Below are positions 32,260 to 39,680 of a stretch of 64,000 bases of DNA, one piece after another. The translations under genes were made by a program, and so were the position numbers. The stretch lies in NCBI GenBank assembly GCA_017525525.1, contig JAFXSQ010000043.1, positions 1 to 64,000 on the forward strand, written 5' to 3'. How positions within the stretch are numbered: the stretch's first letter is position 1; the number at the start of each line of letters is the position of its first letter. Source of the stretch: Lachnospiraceae bacterium. Its GTDB lineage: Bacteria; Bacillota; Clostridia; Lachnospirales; Lachnospiraceae. Below the pieces are notes generated by a model, which saw only the letters and a program-made list of their open reading frames with translations, had not been told where the DNA came from and did not search any database.

Positions 32260-32643
32260 TCAACTTTGGTTTAACAGAGTTTTGAGCTCTGCAAGCTGTT
32301 CTTTCGTAAGTGCGCTGTTTTTGATCAGTGCAGCGAGCGCACCTGCAGAATTTCCGGAAAAATAGCTTTCTGTGAACTGCTTGCTCTTCAACAACTGACA
32401 TTCCTCGCGCTTCATACATGCTGTGTAATGATACACTCTGGAATCCTTCTTATCTACGGTATAATCCACCATCCCTTTTGCATAAAGACGGTTGATGAGC
32501 ACGCGGACGGTCTTGGGGGATAGTTCGCGAACACCTTCCAAGCTGTGAATGATTTCCTGAGATGTAAGCGGCGCACCGCCCGCATCCCATAACGCTTCCA
32601 TAACCAGCCATTCCGTTTCACTCGGTAAAGCATCTTTTTTCAT
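32260..32643 (-). CDS. BlaI/MecI family transcriptional repressor
   Basis: 127 residues, standard length. The winged helix (about 5-75) has the family signature SETEWLVMEALWDAGGAPLTSQEIIHSLE, then LSPKTVRVLINRLYAKGMVDY; the C-terminal dimerisation helices are rich in Leu and Lys. It would repress its own operon and be relieved by the M56 protease. GGAG is 9 bases before the ATG. An operator-like TACA-TA-TGTT lies in its promoter. The divergently transcribed 339-residue gene is a likely second target. Confidence 0.92.
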   Translation of the reverse strand: MKKDALPSETEWLVMEALWDAGGAPLTSQEIIHSLEGVRELSPKTVRVLINRLYAKGMVDYTVDKKDSRVYHYTACMKREECQLLKSKQFTESYFSGNSAGALAALIKNSALTKEQLAELKTLLNQS

Positions 32644-32671
32644 TTATATCAGCTCCATTCCATAAATTGTT

Positions 32672-32715
32672 AACATATGTAATCCAAATATATCGAAATC
32701 CATTCTCTGTGTCAA
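32672..32715 (-). promoter_or_regulatory. Promoter and BlaI operator of the blaI-M56 operon
   Basis: TTGACA (32715-32710), 17 bases, TATATT (32692-32687), both on the minus strand. TACATATGTT (32681-32672), a near match to the BlaI/MecI box TACA-NN-TGTA, begins 5 bases after the -10, so repressor binding would block the start of transcription. Confidence 0.7.
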
Positions 32716-32785
32716 CCGTTTTATGCCATTTCACCGTCGATTCAGGTCATCTCAATTGACTGTAAATCCTTATATATGTTAGTAT
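32714..32785 (+). promoter_or_regulatory. Regulatory motif and promoter of the 339-residue gene
   Basis: CGTTTTA, nine bases, ACCGTCGAT (ending 32741), 14 bases, TTGACT (32756-32761), 18 bases, TAGTAT (32780-32785). The motif directly abuts the -35 of the divergent blaI promoter and is shared with the DUF6033-like gene. Confidence 0.6.
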
Positions 32786-32832
32786 TACGGTGTATAGTTG
32801 TAGCTAGTCAGCGCTTCAAGGAGGAAATGCTT

Positions 32833-33852
32833 ATGAATGTAAACAAGGATGTTTCAAAAGTTGTAATTTCCGCTGTTCCGAAAGAACAGCAAGCCCTCTT
32901 CGGCCAAAAGAAACGTTCCGGTGTGATCAGCGCTGCAAATGCAGATTTCAACAAATCCGCAATTCAAAAGAGACGTGAGCAGGCCGGAAAACAGGCTGCG
33001 AAGATCCTGATGGATGCCTACGCACAATCCGACCAAACCGATGCCGGTGTAAAGTCCATGCATGACCGGATCAGAGAGCTCACCGATACGGCTTCTACGG
33101 ATAAGAAGCTTCTTGCAGACGGAGAAAAACGCTTAAAAGATCTGACAGAGGAATTCGGAATCGATCCGGACAGTAAAGAACAGCAAGACCTGGACTTCTA
33201 TGACGAACTGACCAACCGTTTGAAGCAAAACGGTATTCATCCGAACTTTGCCAAGCATGATCGATTTTCGCAAATGGTCATAGATAACGGATTTGCTACC
33301 GAAGAAGAAGTTGCACGTTTCAAGGAAATAGAAAAAAACGGGCTCACGGATTACCAAAAAAGCGCATTGGAAGTCCGTGATGTCAACCGCGAGCTGGCTA
33401 AGGAAATTGCCGACAGCGAAGCCGGCATCAAAAGCCTTGCCCGCGGAATCAGCGAAATTTCCATTGAACGAATGAAAAACAAAGTCGGGGCAAAGGCTTC
33501 GGATCAGGTTGAAGAACTCATGGACGCGGTCAGCAAGGAGATCATTGCTATGATCCAGGCTGAGGCAAAATCCAATGTAGATGAAAAGATGGCCGAGGAG
33601 ATAGAAAAAGGTAAGGAATACAAGGAGATCAAGGAAGAGCGCGAAGAACGCCTCGAAGAGCAACGTGAAAAGCGTAAGGAAGAGGAAGAGCTGCTTGAAG
33701 AAGCACTTTCTGACATTACCATCATCTCCGGCAGTATGGACGATACCGATCAGATTCAAGCCAACGTTAATTCAAAGATTGACAGCATGCTGAGCAAAGC
33801 AAAGCTACTTCCCGAAGATATCAAGGGTACCAATGTAGATGAACTGTTGTAG
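32833..33852 (+). CDS. Uncharacterised 339-residue coiled-coil protein
   Basis: Start at the ATG at 32833, 8 bases after AAGGAGG; the ATG at 32827 is too close. No signal or membrane segment. Residues 1-50 are polar (SKVVISAVPKEQQALFGQKKR). Then RREQAGKQAAKILMDAY, a helical region, DFYDELTNRLKQNGIHPNF, LTDYQKSALEVRDVNRELAKEI, and a strongly charged Glu/Lys/Arg coiled coil (about 255-295). It ends in IKGTNVDELL. I recall similar proteins near DUF6033 genes in Lachnospiraceae, all without function. It shares a promoter motif with the DUF6033-like gene and is followed by a strong terminator. Confidence 0.75.
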   Translation: MNVNKDVSKVVISAVPKEQQALFGQKKRSGVISAANADFNKSAIQKRREQAGKQAAKILMDAYAQSDQTDAGVKSMHDRIRELTDTASTDKKLLADGEKRLKDLTEEFGIDPDSKEQQDLDFYDELTNRLKQNGIHPNFAKHDRFSQMVIDNGFATEEEVARFKEIEKNGLTDYQKSALEVRDVNRELAKEIADSEAGIKSLARGISEISIERMKNKVGAKASDQVEELMDAVSKEIIAMIQAEAKSNVDEKMAEEIEKGKEYKEIKEEREERLEEQREKRKEEEELLEEALSDITIISGSMDDTDQIQANVNSKIDSMLSKAKLLPEDIKGTNVDELL

Positions 33853-33860
33853 CAGAACGC

Positions 33861-33892
33861 AAAAAGCCACTTTCGTGAGAGAGTGGCTTTTC
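33861..33892 (+). terminator. Terminator of the 339-residue gene
   Basis: AAAAGCCACTTTC pairs with GAGAGTGGCTTTT, followed by TTTCTTG. Stem of about 10 base pairs, loop of 6. Confidence 0.88.
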
Positions 33893-33935
33893 TTGTAGTT
33901 GTCATTCAGGATTTCTTTTTTCGTTCACCCCAATC

Positions 33936-34556
33936 TTATGCTCCTATAACAGTCAGCGCAAATATAACCCAAGCGGCAATCAGGATATAAAGCGGCCAGA
34001 CCTTGAAGTCCTTGTAGGTGCTTGCGGCGTAATACTCCTGGTATCGCGTGAGCTTGTCCATCTCCACTATGTCCTCCTCCGAGGGCTTTTCATCCCTGAG
34101 CAGCTTTTCAAGCACCTCCTCGCACTCCGTTATGCGGTTCTTCACGAACCTTTCCTCGTCCTTGAAGGATTTGACCTTATTTCTAAACGCAGCATTCAGA
34201 TTTGCACTTTTTTCGTTCATCAGAACGTAGTTGTACCAGCGTTTTACCGTATCTGCAATCAGCATCGGGAGAAGGAACACTTCCGCAAGAGCAATTACGA
34301 TTGCCACCAAAAATAGCGGCGGAAACCATCTCGAACAAAACGCCAGCAACGGCACCGCCACAATTCCGACCAATGTTATGAGACCGCTGTCATTAAGCTC
34401 CTTCTTCACTCTTTTCTTTCTGAAAGCAAGCCCGTTAAGCTGGTCTTTGTACCGCGACAGATTGATTTCAACTCTGCTTTTTAAAAAGCTGTAATCCTCG
34501 ATCTTCTTGGCCGTTTCTATCTGTTCTATTTCTTCTTCGTCGTTTTTGAGTTTCAT
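33936..34556 (-). CDS. Membrane protein with coiled coils, unknown function
   Basis: 206 residues. A charged helical N-terminus (about 1-50, with Lys/Arg-rich FRKKRVKKEL), two adjacent membrane helices (about 56-105), a long charged helical stretch (about 115-180), and a last hydrophobic helix (188-205). The general layout recalls SLATT-like sensor membrane proteins, but I cannot confirm that. The ribosome binding site is weak. It stands alone between a terminator and the YczE-like gene. Confidence 0.6.
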   Translation of the reverse strand: MKLKNDEEEIEQIETAKKIEDYSFLKSRVEINLSRYKDQLNGLAFRKKRVKKELNDSGLITLVGIVAVPLLAFCSRWFPPLFLVAIVIALAEVFLLPMLIADTVKRWYNYVLMNEKSANLNAAFRNKVKSFKDEERFVKNRITECEEVLEKLLRDEKPSEEDIVEMDKLTRYQEYYAASTYKDFKVWPLYILIAAWVIFALTVIGA

Positions 34557-34674
34557 TTTACCGTAACTCTATCCCATCCGTTACAATACCGCAAGCATAT
34601 ACACCGGCAGCGTTATCCTTTTTCCATCACTGCCTTAAATATTTTTCTATAGAAAAATATCATTTTACTGTGTC

Positions 34675-35346
34675 TCAAAGAAACTTCTTTATCTTCACCT
34701 CAATGAATTCCGCCGCGGGACCTATGGTAAGTGCCGCCAGCACGGTTACCGCTCCGAGGGTGCCGCCGAAAAGCACTCCGATAAGTGTAAATACTGTGTC
34801 CCAAATTATCCTGACCGCCCTGAAGGGCAGCTTCTTTTGCTTTAAGAACACTATCTTTGACATGGCATCGTAGGGAGCGGCACCAAGCTCCACTGACATG
34901 TAGGTTGCCACTGAGATCACGAATATAACTAGCAGTATGAGCATCGCTGCCACATTCCATGCAAAGTCGCCGGCGTTAAAACCTTCTCCAAAACTGATTT
35001 TGGGAAAATGGTAATCAACGCCTATCTTATCCATCACAAATCCCATAAAGTTGTACGAATATCCGACGAGAAACATGTTAAACACCGTACCGAGTCCTAT
35101 CTGCTCCTTGCCCATAATCAGCACAAGTATCAAAATCACCGAGTTGTAAATCGCCTGTATGGTTCCAAGCGATATCCCGGTCATTCGTGCAAGAGCAATG
35201 GTCAGCACCGAGTAAGGATCCGTGCCCCACGCAAGCCTGTCCAGCCAGTATATACACACGCCCATCATGCATACGGAAATCACGCAAAATATTATCCTCC
35301 GCGCCATGTGCGGTTTGTTGATCATATTCATAAAAAAGTTTTTCAT
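34675..35346 (-). CDS. YczE/YitT-like membrane protein
   Basis: 223 residues from the ATG at 35346 (GGAGAAAG about 12 bases upstream). Five or six membrane helices. Two homologous motifs, AWGTDPYSVLTIAL and ELGAAPYDAMSKI, followed by GTVFNMFLVGY, are diagnostic of the YczE/YyaS/YitT family, whose transport substrate is unknown. Its start region follows the LRR gene on the same strand with a 31-base gap, so it may end that operon. Confidence 0.82.
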   Translation of the reverse strand: MKNFFMNMINKPHMARRIIFCVISVCMMGVCIYWLDRLAWGTDPYSVLTIALARMTGISLGTIQAIYNSVILILVLIMGKEQIGLGTVFNMFLVGYSYNFMGFVMDKIGVDYHFPKISFGEGFNAGDFAWNVAAMLILLVIFVISVATYMSVELGAAPYDAMSKIVFLKQKKLPFRAVRIIWDTVFTLIGVLFGGTLGAVTVLAALTIGPAAEFIEVKIKKFL

Positions 35347-35377
35347 AAGTAAATGTACTCTTTCTCCATAGTTTGGA

Positions 35378-36325
35378 TCACAGTTTAAAAGCGTCAAACA
35401 CATCCCCGGAGGTAAAAGTTTTCTGCTTGTACCCTATCAGGTAAGCCTTTGTCTCGGCGTGCTCGCCCTCAAGGTCCTTGAGCATCGCATCTATGTTGCT
35501 CTCGGTTATGCCCCCGAGCCCAGCCAGAAGCTCCATATACTCTATGCTGCCGTTTAGGTCGGATAAAAGCACCTCCCATGCAGCTTCCGACTCACAGCCC
35601 TTGGTATGTGTCAGTATATAATCGGAAAACTTTGCCTTAAGAGAAGCCTCAAGCTCTATCGGCGTCGAAAGCCTTAAGATGCACAATGCCGCCTTGCTCC
35701 GCCTCTTCGCCGCCATATAATCGGGAACACTGGCGTAGATGTCCTCCTCACCGCAAAGCACCACGTTTGTATAGCCCTCATCATCCGGTTCGTCGAGATA
35801 GCTTGAAAGCCCGGTGTCCCACTTTGAAAACCACAGTCTGCTGCCTATATCCCCTGTGTTTAACAGGTGGTCTGCCTTAAGGCGGTAGCAGCACGCTGCC
35901 ACAAGCTTAGAGAGTCCGTCAGGCTCACGATAACCGATGCATATATCCTTTATGCCACTGTCGTCCTCAAATGCACCGCGCTCTATGACAACATGCCTTC
36001 CCGCTCGCTTATCGAAGATAACCGTGGTGAGCTGGTCGCACTGTGCAAAGGCCCACTGTCCTACACGTCTTACACTTGCAGGAATATGCACCTCTCTTAA
36101 GCCCTTGTTGCCGAGCAGTGCCTTCTTGCCCACAACACCTATGGGAAGCTCACGCTTATTTCCCTCGCTGTCCTCATAGAGAGCCTTCTCAGGTATCTCA
36201 AGCAGCGCGCCGTGCCCCTCGTAACCGGTTATACACAGCTCCTCGGTCTTGACGCCCTTCTCGCTGGTGTGCGACCTCTTCCTGAATGTCAGTATATAAT
36301 TGCCCGCCTGTATCTTGTTCTCCAA
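35378..36325 (-). CDS. BspA-type leucine-rich-repeat protein next to MoxR/VWA genes
   Basis: 315 residues, starting at TTG with AGGAGG 7 bases upstream; no ATG fits. Residues 55-135 hold two or three LRR_5/BspA repeats (LREVHIPASVRRVGQWAFAQC, then LTTVIFDKR, then VVIERGAFEDDSGI). There is no signal peptide, unlike most BspA proteins, so it is probably cytoplasmic. The rest is helical (ILRLSTPIELEASLKAKFSDYI) and unrecognised. It follows the MoxR gene by 14 bases and is likely the substrate or adaptor of that system. Confidence 0.75.
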   Translation of the reverse strand: MENKIQAGNYILTFRKRSHTSEKGVKTEELCITGYEGHGALLEIPEKALYEDSEGNKRELPIGVVGKKALLGNKGLREVHIPASVRRVGQWAFAQCDQLTTVIFDKRAGRHVVIERGAFEDDSGIKDICIGYREPDGLSKLVAACCYRLKADHLLNTGDIGSRLWFSKWDTGLSSYLDEPDDEGYTNVVLCGEEDIYASVPDYMAAKRRSKAALCILRLSTPIELEASLKAKFSDYILTHTKGCESEAAWEVLLSDLNGSIEYMELLAGLGGITESNIDAMLKDLEGEHAETKAYLIGYKQKTFTSGDVFDAFKL

Positions 36326-36339
36326 GATTTACCTCCTGT

Positions 36340-37830
36340 TTACGCCCCAAGTATCTCTTCCTTCAGGTCTCCCGCTCTCTGGGATACCATGAGCAGCTCG
36401 CTCAGTCTCGTGTACTCTTCGCTCTTGAACATACTTATGAACTCCGCGGAATAGGTGTTGACCGTGAGCTCGGTTACGAGTATCAGCAACTCGTTTCCGT
36501 CCTCAAAGGCCTTCTCCGCATAAGCAAAGAGGTTCTTCAGTTTATTACCGGTCTTCACCGAGAGCTCGCGCATAGCGGCAACCTCCGCATCGAAGGCGGC
36601 GTTGACCGTATCGAAGCCCTTTGCTTCCGGACTGTCTAACTCCTTAGACACTTTCTCAAGAAAGACGATCGCCCTCTTGTATTTCTTCTTCTCCTCGCGC
36701 GATAAGGCACCCGCTGCCTCCCTCGACTTGAGACCGTTCTCGTAAGCCCCGGACAGCTTGATCACCTCATCCTTTACGCTCTCTCCGGCCTCCGACTTCT
36801 CCTTTATGCTCTTTAAGCCCGGCATAAGAAGCTTAAGGAAGTCGCTCCTTGTTACAGTCTCCTTCATATCCGTCTCGACCTTGTCCGTAAGGAGTGAGAG
36901 CAGTGAAAGCCTCTCGTCAAAGGAAGCCTTCTTCGCTCGCTCCACAGCCGTATCGCTTATGTCGCCGGCTAAGATTGCATCCACGCGGTAATCGTTCTTG
37001 TAACGGTTGAACAGATCGTAATAAGCTGTAAACTCCTTGACTATCTTATCATTTCTCAAGTATTGTCCGACAAGGGTTTCATCTACCGCAAGCCCGTCCT
37101 CCTCATAGAGCTTGATCATCTCGGACACATCCTCCCAGCCACGGGCGGTTACATAGCTTCTTCCGCCGGCAACCGTCTCCATGTGGTAGAAAAAGTCCTT
37201 CTTGATGTCGAGGAAGCTTATTATAGACGGGTGCACGCTTCTTTCCACTGCATACTTTCTCCAGGTGTCGTAATCTGCCTCTACCTCTATAACCTTTAAG
37301 CGGTCCAAGGTAACAACATCAAACTCCCTGACGGACTTGTTGTAAAGAGGAGGATTACCCGCGGTAACAACAACCCAGCCCTCGGGAACCTTGTGACGGC
37401 CGAAGACCTTGTACTGTAAAAACTGAAGCATGGACGGCGCAAGCGTTTCGGACACGCAGTTTATCTCGTCTAAGAAGAGTATACCCTCCTTCACGCCACT
37501 TTGCTCCATGGTGTCGTATATCGTCGCTATGATCTCGCTCATCGTGTACTCCGAGACATCATAGCCCATGCCCTCATAATTCTTCTGCTTTATGAACGGA
37601 AGTCCCAGAGCCGACTGCCTCGTGTGGTGAGTCATGGAGTAGGATACAAGCGCGAGGTTAAGCTCTTCGGCTATCTGCTCCATAATGGCCGTCTTTCCTA
37701 TGCCCGGCGCGCCGAGAAGAAAGACCGGTCTCTGTCTCACAACAGGTATGCGGTAATCTCCGAACTCGTCCTTTTTCAAATACATGCTTATATCGTTTTT
37801 GATGTATTCCTTGGCCTGGTTTATATTCAT
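36340..37830 (-). CDS. MoxR-type AAA+ ATPase
   Basis: 496 residues from the ATG at 37830 (GGAGG upstream); a longer frame reaches 38001 but runs through repeat DNA. Walker A GAPGIGKTAI (near residue 43), Walker B GILFLDEINC (near 122), sensor 1 VVVTAGNPP, and an Arg-rich lid region. The C-terminal 200 residues are helical and specific to this subgroup. MoxR ATPases work with VWA proteins as chaperones for metal insertion or complex assembly; a VWA-like protein is encoded just upstream. The intergenic DNA (37850-37992) holds a repeat. Confidence 0.88.
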   Translation of the reverse strand: MNINQAKEYIKNDISMYLKKDEFGDYRIPVVRQRPVFLLGAPGIGKTAIMEQIAEELNLALVSYSMTHHTRQSALGLPFIKQKNYEGMGYDVSEYTMSEIIATIYDTMEQSGVKEGILFLDEINCVSETLAPSMLQFLQYKVFGRHKVPEGWVVVTAGNPPLYNKSVREFDVVTLDRLKVIEVEADYDTWRKYAVERSVHPSIISFLDIKKDFFYHMETVAGGRSYVTARGWEDVSEMIKLYEEDGLAVDETLVGQYLRNDKIVKEFTAYYDLFNRYKNDYRVDAILAGDISDTAVERAKKASFDERLSLLSLLTDKVETDMKETVTRSDFLKLLMPGLKSIKEKSEAGESVKDEVIKLSGAYENGLKSREAAGALSREEKKKYKRAIVFLEKVSKELDSPEAKGFDTVNAAFDAEVAAMRELSVKTGNKLKNLFAYAEKAFEDGNELLILVTELTVNTYSAEFISMFKSEEYTRLSELLMVSQRAGDLKEEILGA

Positions 37831-37849
37831 TATAAGTCCTCCAAATAAA

Positions 37850-37992
37850 AGATTCTTCCTGTTGCTTCGCAAGCCCTCGCATTTCGTCATAAGGGGTACC
37901 GCTTGCGGTGGATTCCTTATGACATCGAAGGCCGGCACCGTAACGCTTCGCATTACGGTCAGCGTCGCTTCGCGTAAGTCATGACACGGCTT
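37850..37992. repeat. GAATGAC-type repeat with a nested W palindrome
   Basis: Begins GATTCTTCCTGTTGCTTCGC as at 20734, but is split after CCCTCGC by a W element (37886-37923, arms GTCATAAGG/CCTTATGAC around ACCGCTTGCGGT). It then resumes with GGCCGGCA, the palindrome ACCGTAA...TTACGGT and CAGCGTCGCT. A second W copy in the opposite orientation lies inside the Z element at 61771-61808. Confidence 0.75.
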
Positions 37993-38012
37993 CGCCTTCA
38001 CAACGGCTCAGT

Positions 38013-39356
38013 TTAGTCTTCGAGCACAACCTTAATCGCCCATGGCGGGACCGGCGGTGCATTTTCGTCATCATAGAGAAACGCAAATATCGTCTCGTAC
38101 TCCGGGCGCTCCGCAGGGTAAACCCCGTAACCGTCCGTAAAGTAGATCAGTCCTTTAAGCTTCTCAAGCTCTCGCTTCTTGATAAGCTCATCCACATAAG
38201 CGAAGGCAGGCCGAAAGTCCGTGCCGCCGTACCCCCTTATGACAAGACGCTTCATATAGTCCTCGAACTCCTCCTTGTCGTGAATCACCTCATCACTCCT
38301 GACCGCTCTGTCCGACATGATGATATGTATCCTGACCTTCGTGAAGAAGCTCTCGCTGGTCTTCAATATCTCAAATGTCTGCCTGAGGAAGTTCTCAACC
38401 ACCTCGCCCCTTGTGGAAGCCGAGGTATCGATCACGATCACGAAGTCACGGATAAGCTCCTCCTCCTTGTACTCGAGCGCTTCTATCAGCGGCAGATTGC
38501 CGTAGGTCCTCAGCCCGTAGGTGTAGTAGACATAGTCAAACTCATCGTCGTTAACCTTTATCTCCTCGCCCGTCGTCACAAAACGCTTCAAAATCTGCTT
38601 ATAATCATATCTCTCCTTCACGGCTTCGTGCAGATTCTCCTCAAGGCTTATGGGCTTTGACTTCTCCTTCGAAAATGTATCGACATCCGTCTTCACCCTC
38701 TCGGCAATATTCTTCCACTGCTCCTCAGTTATTATTATCTCCTCGGGAACCTGCTGCCTCCACTGATGATGGCTGTCCACTGTAAAGAGCTTTGTGTACT
38801 CCTTCCTTGCATCCTCCGATGGCGGGTTGACCAGAAACTCCTTATAGATTGCCTCCGCGTTAAGCCTGCTCACCCATTTGCTTATCTTTGCTATGGTATC
38901 TCTTTCCGCGCTGTCCCTCGATAAAGCGGCATCCGACAAGTTCATGTCAAGGATCACATGCTCCACAGCTATATCACAGGCCATGTCAAAAAGCTTCGAT
39001 CGATCCGCCGCCTGCTCTTCGTCTAACCCGTTAGTCAAAACCACAGCTCTGTACATATGCAGGAATATCATATGCAGCAGTGAATGCAGATACGCTCTTA
39101 CCGCCACGTGCGGCTCATCGATATAGGTCATCAGCAAATAAGCCGGATCATAAGAAAAGGTATCTCCGTCGCAGGCAAAGCCGTACAGTCCCGGCACCGG
39201 CCTGCACTTTAAGCCCGAGATAGCAGAATCAAAATACCTGAATCGCACTGTAAGCGTATCCCGTGCAAGCTTCATCAGCTTTTCGGCGTATTCCGTCACC
39301 TTCTCATCCGACACACCGTCCATATTCAGTTTTACACTGTCCTGATTCATAGGCAT
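38013..39356 (-). CDS. VWA-like (DUF2201-type) metallopeptidase-fold protein
   Basis: 447 residues. The N-terminal half (about 20-290) matches the putative metallopeptidase domain of this family (LLMTYIDEPHVAVRAYLHSLLHMIFLHM, where the usual HExxH is degenerate), with DIAVEHVILDM. The C-terminal VWA-like domain has the metal site DTSAS (about 309-313, in DFVIVIDTSASTRG), a later GYGGTDFRP and YFTDGYGVYP. Pairing with a MoxR ATPase is the rule for this family. The ATG at 39356 has only a weak site; Met-3 (39350) is an alternative. The system's cellular role is unknown. Confidence 0.85.
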   Translation of the reverse strand: MPMNQDSVKLNMDGVSDEKVTEYAEKLMKLARDTLTVRFRYFDSAISGLKCRPVPGLYGFACDGDTFSYDPAYLLMTYIDEPHVAVRAYLHSLLHMIFLHMYRAVVLTNGLDEEQAADRSKLFDMACDIAVEHVILDMNLSDAALSRDSAERDTIAKISKWVSRLNAEAIYKEFLVNPPSEDARKEYTKLFTVDSHHQWRQQVPEEIIITEEQWKNIAERVKTDVDTFSKEKSKPISLEENLHEAVKERYDYKQILKRFVTTGEEIKVNDDEFDYVYYTYGLRTYGNLPLIEALEYKEEELIRDFVIVIDTSASTRGEVVENFLRQTFEILKTSESFFTKVRIHIIMSDRAVRSDEVIHDKEEFEDYMKRLVIRGYGGTDFRPAFAYVDELIKKRELEKLKGLIYFTDGYGVYPAERPEYETIFAFLYDDENAPPVPPWAIKVVLED

Positions 39357-39393
39357 CGAATACTCGTCACCAACCCCCGTCCCCGGTGACGGC

Positions 39394-39561
39394 TCATTTT
39401 CTCAAGTCATACAAAGCCGCTCTGCACACACCGATTATCCTAAGCCTGTTCCACTTGGATAATTCCGTATCCTCCTCGAGACGATAGTTCCTGACCTCCC
39501 TTCCGAACATCTGCTTTCTGTCCTGCAGGGTTTCCCTGTCTCTCTGCATCTCCCTCTTCAT
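39394..39561 (-). CDS. Possible small protein, 55 residues
   Basis: A short frame from ATG at 39561 to TGA at 39394 encodes a very charged peptide (KREMQRDRETLQDRKQMFGR, ending in RIIGVCRAALYDLRK). It lies directly upstream of the VWA-like gene, and the sequence is ordered enough (heptad-like) to be a real product. There is no good ribosome binding site and the frame stays open upstream into a terminator hairpin, so it may instead be the tail of a degraded gene. Confidence 0.35.
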   Translation of the reverse strand: MKREMQRDRETLQDRKQMFGREVRNYRLEEDTELSKWNRLRIIGVCRAALYDLRK

Positions 39562-39612
39562 GGTGCGAATCTTGGATTTAAGGAAGGATGTCCCCTTTTT
39601 TCGGTGTCCCTG

Positions 39613-39663
39613 CGCAAAATAAGGCGCCCCGCTACCGGCTTAAACCCGGTAACGAAGCGCCCT
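39613..39663 (-). terminator. Terminator of the ChW-repeat protein gene
   Basis: GGGCGCTTCGTTACCGG pairs with CCGGTAGCGGGGCGCC around a GTTTAAG loop, followed by TTATTTT on the minus strand. Confidence 0.8.
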
Positions 39664-39680
39664 CATTTGTTACTGCTGTT

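Noticed and set aside
33133-33759. 208-codon Phe/Leu-rich frame
   Set aside because: Antisense of the charged coiled-coil 339-residue protein; hydrophobicity is the mirror of Lys/Glu codons.
26120-33892. Intact prophage or ICE
   Set aside because: No structural, replication or transfer genes; only a recombinase fragment and an excisionase-like gene remain.
37831-38001. 57 additional N-terminal residues for the MoxR ATPase
   Set aside because: They would be encoded by nested repeat DNA, and the ATG at 37830 has a good GGAGG.
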